A stretch of DNA of 64,000 nucleotides from Xanthostigma xanthostigma (taxonomy: Eukaryota; Arthropoda; Insecta; Raphidioptera; Raphidiidae), in the NCBI GenBank assembly GCA_963575645.1, contig OY754476.1:5642001-5706000 (forward strand), written 5' to 3'. Positions 56,181 through 64,000 of the stretch are shown here, one piece after another. Position 1 is the first letter of the stretch, and every line of letters starts with the position of its first letter. Under the pieces are notes generated by a model. The model saw only the letters and a list, made by a program, of their open reading frames with translations. It had not been told where the DNA came from and did not search any database. The translations under genes were made by a program, and so were the position numbers.

Positions 56181-57062
56181 CAGTGGAATTCGGTTATAGC
56201 GACTATGAAGGGACCACATAATTCCGTCGCTATATTCAGAAGTCTAAATAGAAAGAAATTCAAGGGACTGAAGCGAGTTTAAAAAATGTCTTTATTTTTA
56301 TTTTATTTTTACGCCTGTATGTAGGCAAATGCTTTTAATATCGGTGCCTACATACAGTAGTATTAAATTTTTTGAATTGTATTTTAATCTAAATATATAA
56401 AAGAAAACCGTGACTGATTGACTGACTGACTGATCTATCAATGCACAACTGACACTACTGGACGGATCGGGCTGAAATTTGGCATACAGATAGTTATTAT
56501 GACGTAGGCATTCGCTAAGGACAGCTTTTTGGAAATCCAACCCCTAAAAGGGTGTAACGTGGGTTCAAAATTTGCATAGAGAAATCATATAAGATGTAAC
56601 AATTCAGAAAAGCGCAGGATTACTCCTGTCGGCAAATAAACACGTGCTTCATGCTTTTTCAAAAACAACCCCTTCAGGGGGTGAAAAGAGATAAATAGTC
56701 TAAAAATCAACATGGATGTCATTTTCAATGTTTGTCAGGACGTTGATCACGTGAATGTCATCAATTTATTAGGGGGGGTCTACGTCGATAAAGTAGTAAC
56801 CATGCCAAATAATGGGAATGCATCCGTGTTTCGTCTCAATCGCGTGCGAAGCCGCGGGTAACGGCTAGTGTTTACATAAGCCTTTCAATTTTATAAATTG
56901 AAGGGACAGCTAAGATTGCCTGACTGGCATTCCTTAGTGAGAATATTCATTTTTTACGGTCAGAAGGTAGCGATCCTTTATTAAAAGCGCTTCTTGCATC
57001 CTGTTACGTCGCTATAACCGAAAAGTCGTTACAACCGAGGTTGTTATAAATGAAATTCACAG
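56181..57062. mobile_element. Tigger-like TIR element split by a Helitron
   Basis: Left end CAGTGGAATTCGGTTATAGC and right end (complement) CTGTGAATTTCATTTATAAC are inverted. TA flanks both, and a second pair GTTATAGCGAC / GTCGCTATAAC lies inside. A Helitron-like element occupies 56388-56868. No transposase sequence remains. Confidence 0.65.
56388..56868 (+). mobile_element. Helitron-like element nested in Tigger-like element
   Basis: Starts TCTAAATATATAAAAGAAAA and ends GCCGCGGGTAACGGCTAG, a terminal hairpin before CTAG. It is inserted precisely between A and T. ACTGACTGACTG repeats occur near the start. Confidence 0.8.
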
Positions 57063-57311
57063 TAGATACACATTTATTCGTTACAATGAAACGATCATGA
57101 AAATAAAAAAAAAAAATGGGAGGTGATAAAAGGCTGAAAATTTGGGATTACCTATATGTTTTTTATGTGAGAAACCAAAAAAAAAAAAAGAAAATTGGTC
57201 GAACAATTAAAAAAAATAATTTTTGGATTTTGACAACAGCCGCACCTACCGGGTTCAACTATAGCTAAGAACTATTTTACTTATATAAAACTCAGTATCA
57301 GTCAAAAAAAA

Positions 57312-57567
57312 TTGGTTGTCTGTAAAGTCGGTTTACGGACGACAGTTTTACGTGATAACGTATTCCGCTCGAATATCATATTTAATAATACATAACCTAA
57401 ATTTTATTAGCTGTCAAACTATATTTTTACCGACTCTCTATCGCTTATACTGCGCTCTCGCTTGCACGCACAGGGTCAGGCGGAACGTGACACTTTTCGG
57501 AACGTTACACTTTTTTGTGCATGCAGCCGGTGTTTCATCAATTTATAAGACGTTATCACGTCAAAAA
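57312..57567 (+). repeat. Repeat family A, copy 7
   Basis: Full ends; the centre has CTGTCAAACTATATTTTTACCGAC joined to TCTCTATCGC, and a small duplication of CGGAACGT. The 93-codon frame is part of the repeat. Confidence 0.85.
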
Positions 57568-58536
57568 CTCGACAGCTATTTTAAACGGTTTTATTGATCT
57601 TATAGATTGTGGAAGGTTATTTTCAATTTTTTCGCCTTTTTCACGCAAATCTTAAAGCACCAAGTCTGATTTTTCTTACCGAAGAAAAATGTAAATATCT
57701 TTTTGCATTAGAGTCCAGAGATTTTTGTATTTATAAACATTTCTACAAATAATTAGGGTGGAACGGAAAAAAGGATTCTGCTTCGTTGATGCCCCTACAA
57801 CCTGCCACTGATTAAAGAACTATATTCCCGAGATTTTTGGTACTATTTAGCATATTAAAAACATTCGCAAATCGTATGTAATACCTATGTTTTTTTTTTT
57901 AAATCTTATAAAGATAAGCATGTATTACGGGAACGTGTATATTCCAGGCAAATTTTCATATTTAATAAAATTATATATGAAAAATACTACTAGCGGTTAT
58001 GCATTTTATAGAAAAGAACACATTTTTGTATTAAAAAACAATAAATGTACATATATATTTAAAAGAAATACTACGGTTGACTACATTTAATACAGTGTCG
58101 ATTAATTTCTAGAAGTCCCTCAAATAATTATCCAAATCCTATAATTTTGGTGAAGAAAAACGATTTTTGGTCAAATAATACTGACCTTAATTATATATGT
58201 ACTAAAGGCCGTTGCACACTAGGCTAATTTTGCTGCTGGGATCTTATGCTGGCTGCGAGGATGGAAATGACGTCACTGCAAGCTCGCGTGCGTGATTACA
58301 AGCTGGATTTCAAAATTAGAGCCGGGGCTATTTTTCGTGCTTGATTAATTATCTGTTGATTTTGAGCAAGAAGCAATAAGAAAACAGTATTTTGTCACAT
58401 GATCGACATGGGCAAACGTCATAAACACACAATTTAGTGTAGGGGGGAGGGGGGGCAGTGATCAGGTCTTGCCTAGGGCCCCAAAAAAGCTAGTTATGAC
58501 CCTGGGTGTACATATTATATCATATATATTAATACG
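57568..58536. other. Non-coding stretch with repeat scraps
   Basis: From about 58203 (AAGGCCGTTGCACACTAGGC) to 58340 it resembles the PIF-type ends at 20683 and the GACGTCATTTCCATC region near 51505. GCCTAGGGCCCCAAAA near 58470 looks like a lone hAT end. No gene. Confidence 0.45.
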
Positions 58537-59116
58537 CTAAGGTTTAAGATGTTTGCCTCTCTTTTTAGAAAAAAACCTCACAATTTCTCCACATAAATTA
58601 TATATAATTTAACAGATAATTGCTTGCTCTACTGACATCGACAACTAAAAAATTTATTATTGCTTTTGTTTTTGTAAATTAATTAAAATACAGCAACGCT
58701 GAACAACGTCTGCCATCTGACGGCTTTAATTTTGAAACAACGTCAACACTTCGATCTGTCATCTGACCTTCATTTTGTAATACAACAGACACAATACCGC
58801 ATACTGCCATTTGACGGCTTTAATTTTGAAACAGCGAGCAACGCTGAACAACGTCACAGCAATGCTGCATGATGCCATCTGACGGCTTAGCTCAACAGTT
58901 TTGCTACTTGCGCCTCTATATGACAATTTTAGTAAAATATTTCTTCGATCTGTCATCTGAGCTTCATATTGTAATACAACAAAAAGAAGAACGTTATAAG
59001 CAGTGTGCAAAATTAGAAACGAATTGAATATCTGCAATCATATTTAAAAAATAATTTTGTAAAGTGATAATTATTATACTTATTTAGTGCGAATAATTCG
59101 CACAGGTCACACTAGT
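58537..59116 (-). repeat. Long dispersed repeat B, copy 2
   Basis: Reverse complement of 4054-4634 with small differences, including an extra GCGAGCAAC near 58835 and GCCATTTGACGG for GCCATCTGACGG. The 92-codon minus frame across it has no counterpart in copy 1. Confidence 0.75.
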
Positions 59117-59838
59117 CTTATCCTATTTCTCTAATAACGAACACTACCGGTTGTGAAAAATCCATTAAAACCGGCTAAGTAGTTTTTGAGTTAACCCGGA
59201 ACAAACAAATTGACAAAAATTCTGAAAATGGATAGTTTCTATCTAAGTATCGAAATTTCGTTCAAAACTTATAAGCTTAGACAAAGTTGCGATTTTATTT
59301 ATATTATTATTGTATGTATTAATAAAAAATGAAACAAAACATTAATGTTGTTGCCAGCTTGATAATATTATTATCAAGCTGTCTACAATTTTGGTGAATA
59401 ATTAGTGTTAGTTAAATTCGTATCTCCAACAATGCGGGAGGTATTTCTTATAATTACAACGAAAAGCATAATTGTGGTCACAAAACGAAATGGCTTATGT
59501 CAGATTTTTTTACGAAAATCTTCCAATGAAAGAAAAAAGTGCTGGGCTCAATGATTCGAACAATTTTAATAACACTAACATTTATTAAAAACAATTTTGT
59601 TTTTACTTAGATATTTAAATTTTATAAAATTATTTTAATATTTTTTTGTTCTTTTCGCTATCGACTCAGGGATTTTAATAATCAAAAATTTTATTCAAGA
59701 TATACTACGGTCAACGACATTACACAATGAAATTTTTTTGTTAGAAAATTTTTGTCTTACTTCTATTTTAAAAAATAACTTAAGTTTTTCGCTAAGATGT
59801 AACCTTGCAATTATATCTTTTCTTTAGCCTTTTTTACA
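59117..59838. other. Non-coding stretch
   Basis: No feature recognised, apart from a short GATAATATTATTATCAAGCT hairpin near 59363. Confidence 0.5.
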
Positions 59839-60165
59839 TCTATACTAATATATAAAACTGAAGAGTTTGTTTGAACGCGCTAATCTCAAGAACTGGTTCG
59901 AATTGAAGATGGATAGTCCATTTATCGAGGAAGACTATAGGCTATATAATAACACGCTACGACCAATAGGAGCGGAGCATTAATGAAAAATTCTGCAATA
60001 TAACTCAAAATTTGTCCGTCCGAGAAAAACTTTTGAATGGCAACTCCGATCATCATGGAATTTGGATACAACATTCATCTCGGTAAACTAATATGAACGT
60101 GCGTGCTCATGTCCCTCCCCCCATTCGTTCTTTTGCACCCGGGTGAAACCGGGCGGGACCGCTAG
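59839..60165 (+). mobile_element. Non-autonomous Helitron-like element (copy 3, best preserved)
   Basis: TCTATACTAATATATAAAAC start and CCGGGTGAAACCGGGCGGGA then CCGCTAG end, preceded by A and followed by T. 327 bp, no coding sequence. Confidence 0.85.
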
Positions 60166-61964
60166 TTAGTTAATAAAGCTTTAGACTTGGTACTAATATT
60201 AACCACTAAAAATATGTGCGTGAGTCGCGCGGCCAATCAGGTGTCGACTTTTAATCTTGAAAAAATGGCGCCAGATTTGAAAACTTATATTCGCATTAAT
60301 TAAAAAAACTGACATTCATTACGTCACTACTATATATAGATAAAAATTTCAACATAAGCCACTTTGTTTTGAAGCAACGGATATGTCTCGAACGTTAAGT
60401 AAAGTTCTGTAGCAGTTACTAACTGGTGTTTGAGTGTGTTGATTTATTGAAGCACTCCCCGTTGATCGTTTAATTAAAATACAATTAAGACTGTGGTCAT
60501 CATAAACCTTTTCTTTAAACAAAATACGTCAAATTTGCGTCTCATTTTGTAGCCGTTTGTGGAATTTAAATTCTTTATGTGGTTTTTTGAAAAAGTTTAA
60601 TATTATCTCTACACTATTTTTTATTTCAAATGTAGACTTACAGTGTAGGTGTGGTTTATACAAAAATTTTAATTGTGGTTGACAATAAATATTAAAAATG
60701 AAAATGAATGAATCTAACAACTATATACAAGGAATATCAAAAATGGACTTTTTTTTAAAAGGTTAGTAACGGTTTCTCTTAATTCGAAATTTTGACTTAT
60801 AAATTAAGAAATTGTATTCAATTAAATAACATTTAATTGAATTACAGCTACCACATTAAAAATATCAAACACGCATTGTGTCTAATTACGAAAAAATATT
60901 TTTTCAAATATCAAAATATGAAATATTCAAGTCTAATTAGCGATTGGCGTAGGACGAATTTCCATCACTCAATATATGGAATATATATCAATTATAAATA
61001 ATGCAGCCTTATACATTTTAGGCCAATTTCTGCCACTGTTAAATGGTTTCAGCGCCGGTCTGGCCCCAGGGAATACCGGGACTTTTCTCGTGGGCCGGCC
61101 CGGATTTTTTCTTAGTTACATGGTCACGTAGAGGCGTGATGAGTTCATTTGCTTTATTTCGAACAATTGTTTGACAAATTTCCCCGTAACTTTTTAGGTC
61201 TCAATACATATACCAATTATTTCACGATGGACGATCGATTTTAAAAAATATAGTCATCGTTGTTTTTTATTGCGAAAATAAAAAAAAATAGGTAATATAT
61301 CATTACAATCATTTGATTATATTGTGCCGTATTCCTTAATAGATAAATATACGAAATTATATAAAAAAGTGTTGACTTTTAAAGATAAGCAGAATTTATC
61401 TCATAACGCAAATAACGTTAGCGAATTTTTGACGATTTTTTTACTATGAAATTTTTATAGTGGCTGATCAATAATAACATTTAAGACGACACTGTCATAA
61501 ATATTTTGATGTCTTTTCGTTTGAAAATTTACATATATTAGACTTGATTATGTATAAAATTCCCAAAATTTTGGAACATTAATCTCACACTCAATTTAAA
61601 CTTTTTTCGTTCAATGGATACGAAGAAAATAAAATGCGACAGACGGACAGATATTGATCAACGTATTATTATTCGCGTTTTAATCGGATTTATCGGCTTC
61701 GTAAAACTTACAGGTTCAGGGATTTTTTTTTACAAAAATTCAATTTCAACGTTGAATTCAGATTTCAAAAAATTAAGAATTAGACGAAAACGACATTTTT
61801 GAACCACTGTCTAGCTCAGGGATAAATACAGTTGCGGTCTTAGTACCCCTCTGTTATTGACTTTGGGTGCAAATTAATCTTAAGAATACAAGTATACAAA
61901 CATAGTTAGAAAATGATTTAAAAATTCTAATGCTCAGAAAACGTAACATTTTATTAATTTAGAT
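60166..61964. other. Non-coding stretch with repeat D piece
   Basis: 60182-60335 is a diverged reverse copy of repeat D (GCGCGGCCAATCAGGTGTCG, GGCGCCAGATTTGAAAAC, GACATTCATTACGTCACTA). CAGCGCCGGTCTGGCC near 61050 resembles a hAT end without a partner. No gene. Confidence 0.5.
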
Positions 61965-62693
61965 CAGAGGTTCCCAAACTTTTTTGTCTCGTAGACCACT
62001 TGCCATGTTTTTCGGTTTTGGGTAGACCCCCTGCTTATCTGATATTGACTTTCGGCAAATTCATTAATTTGAAATGTATTTTTGAAGACCGGTATATTGC
62101 TACTCACTTTGAACGATTGAAATTTATAACGGTAGTGAAATGTAGTGTGAAATGTTTAGTTTTATACATTTATTAATTAGATTCAAATTAAACGAATCAA
62201 ATTAAAATTTACTTTCTGTTACATAAAATAACTAAGCAAAAAATAAATGCTTTTAGTGTGAGGGATGAACCTGACGCTTTAATAATACATTTTCAACATT
62301 TCGCATCAATTTAGTTAGATTTAGGCCTAGCACACATGAAGAGCGTTCAACGCGCGTTTACAATTTCTATACAATTGTATATAACTGTTTACCTGATAAC
62401 GCGCGTTGGCGGCGCGTTGAACGCGCGTTATCATGTAAACAGTTATATACAATTGTATAGAAACTGTAAACGCGCGTTAGGCCAACGCGCGTTGAACGCC
62501 TCTCATATAAACTAGGCCTAAATCTCTTCGGTTAACGATGTCCAGTTTGTTTCTTTTTTTGTTAAGAGATTCACTATCGTTGTTGACCCCCATTTTCATT
62601 TCATGGACCCCCAATTTTTTCCCGCTGACATGGGCCTCTTGCAAGTTGTCGTCGACCCCTGGGGGTCGATATAGACCACTTTGGGAATCACTG
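61965..62693. mobile_element. hAT element with nested MITE C
   Basis: CAGAGGTTCCCAAACTTTTT and TTTGGGAATCACTG ends with a perfect 8-bp duplication, ATTTAGAT (61957-61964, 62694-62701). GTAGACCCCC / GGGGGTCGA blocks lie inside the ends. No transposase. Confidence 0.88.
62324..62518. mobile_element. MITE C, full copy
   Basis: GGCCTAGCACACATGAAGAG to CTCATATAAACTAGGCC with TA on both sides. The two halves pair as one long stem with AACGCGCGTT words. Nested in the hAT element. Confidence 0.88.
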
Positions 62694-62701
62694 ATTTAGA
62701 T

Positions 62702-63053
62702 GATGTGAATATACAAGCATAACCAAATCTGTTTTATCTGCATTCAATATGTCAGTTTTATTGATAAGGATACGAATGTGTTTTTTTTTGCGTTTTATAA
62801 CGTTGGTTTTTACGTATTCGCGGTTTGCATATATTGTATTAAATATTTCAAATTGTTTGAATATAAAAGGAAATAGCACACAATTTTCCTATATATACAT
62901 AATATAAGTATTTATTATCACGCTAAAAAGTCGGAAAGCTTTATTTTCCTTAAAACCTGGTATATTCCTCAAACTTTCTTTAAGGAACTCACTGCGGTGA
63001 AAACATTTGGACATTGAAATAGATAATATTTAGTCCTTTTTTGGACTAAAATC
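62702..63053. other. Non-coding stretch
   Basis: No feature recognised. Confidence 0.5.
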
Positions 63054-63915
63054 CAGTGGCGGATTGACCAGAAGGCTGAGTAGGCTTGAGCCTAGGGCGG
63101 CATATTTTAGAGGCGGCAAATAAAGATTATTTGATTACTTTTAATAATTATGAATAACGGGAATGCGGACACATAATTAGGTATAATTCTTTTCTTTTAT
63201 TGCTTACGTTTCATCAAAAATATTGACTTTGTCAAAGCTCTGAAAATATGGATATAACAAAATTATTAATTACAAAACAAATTTAAATAAAAATTATAAC
63301 AAATATACATTACCAGAAAAAAAAAATTTTAAATTAGAAAAAATAAAGTTTAACATAAAAAATTATAATTTATTTTCCACTTTTTATTATGTCAAAAATT
63401 AAACATAAATTGTAAACAACACTTTGTTATTTACTATGAATTTAAATTTTCAGTAAATTGACACCTAGGAGACTATTATTTTTAAGGTGCCAAATTTTTT
63501 ACACAGTTTAATTTTGTATGATTTTTTCTTTATAAAGATTTAATAAATTATTATAGACGTTACTAAGTCTTTGAGTATCAGGCCGAAAGTTAACTGTATT
63601 ATGTAGGAAAATTTGGATCATTTCACTTATGTTTCTTTTAAAGTAATTTGGTTCATAATTATTAAATAAATATTACGGACTTTAAATGGAAAATAATAAT
63701 TATTTGATTACGTTTACGAATGTACATTATTGTGTAAGTAGCATACATTACCCCGCCTTATTAATAGTTCAGAAATATACCCAATAACTATATTTCTTAT
63801 TCAATTTCAACCAAATTGTTGGATTGTAAAAATAATCTAGGAACTGACAATTATAGAGTTAAAGACGGCAACAATTTAAAAGCCTATACTTAGGAACTGT
63901 GTACATCCGCCACTG
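63054..63915. mobile_element. Larger non-autonomous hAT element
   Basis: CAGTGGCGGATTGACC and GTACATCCGCCACTG ends with CTAAAATC / CTAAAATT flanks (8 bp, one mismatch). GAGCCTAGGGCGGCA just inside the left end. The 860-bp interior is AT-rich with no transposase frame. Confidence 0.82.
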
Positions 63916-64000
63916 CTAAAATTGCAATAAATGAGATTCCAAAATTCTCTTTTGAACAGTTTTTGAAAATCGTAGTTCTTATTCTTGCAAATTCGCTGAA

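Noticed and set aside
61050-61120. Another hAT element starting CAGCGCCGGTCTGGCC
   Set aside because: No matching right end or target duplication found within 1 kb.

Overview
The window is a piece of an AT-rich, transposon-laden animal genome, very probably an insect. It carries GT-AG introns with pyrimidine-tract acceptors, insect-type Mitf and Polycomb RING proteins, and the usual arthropod mix of hAT, Tigger/pogo, PIF/Harbinger, Helitron, Penelope-like, LINE and tRNA-SINE sequences. I could not fix the order or species from sequence alone. Conserved protein-coding sequence makes up only a few percent of the 64 kb. Many open reading frames longer than 60 codons are chance or transposon-derived.

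Layout. (1) 1-30059: no confidently conserved host gene. There is a mosaic of mobile elements and one weak exon-like segment near 1.6-1.8 kb. (2) 30060-35284, + strand: the last four coding exons of Mitf (MITF/TFE family bHLH-leucine zipper). Its earlier exons were not found and may lie upstream of or early in the window. The large bHLH intron is filled with a 506-bp near-perfect palindrome, a hAT element and other repeats. (3) 35285-40141: Mitf 3' region, then repeats. (4) 40142-41182, - strand: the 5' part of a DNA methyltransferase 1 (Dnmt1) gene. It covers the N-terminus and the start of the replication-foci domain, contains a frameshift and has a transposon inside a coding exon. No later Dnmt1 exon was recognised. 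(5) 41457-50754, + strand: a complete four-exon PCGF3 / l(3)73Ah gene (RING plus RAWUL, 225 residues), head to head with the Dnmt1 remnant. (6) Inside PCGF3 intron 2, a 1.4-kb open frame on the same strand encodes an unrecognised acidic protein built from about 20-residue repeats. PCGF3 intron 1 holds a 55-bp diverged copy of part of the RING exon that keeps frame, cysteines and a splice donor. (7) 50755-64000: no host gene; nested elements only.

The host genes do not form a pathway. Mitf is a lysosome/nutrient transcription factor, PCGF3 a PRC1.3 subunit, and Dnmt1 a maintenance methylase. The apparent decay of Dnmt1 beside an intact Polycomb gene is the main biological question here. The other strong signals are deep transposon nesting (up to three levels), a hAT-like element carrying a broken BEL/Pao integrase piece, two nearly identical 514-bp Tigger deletion derivatives, a seven-copy unclassified repeat family, and Penelope-like elements with a candidate hammerhead ribozyme core.
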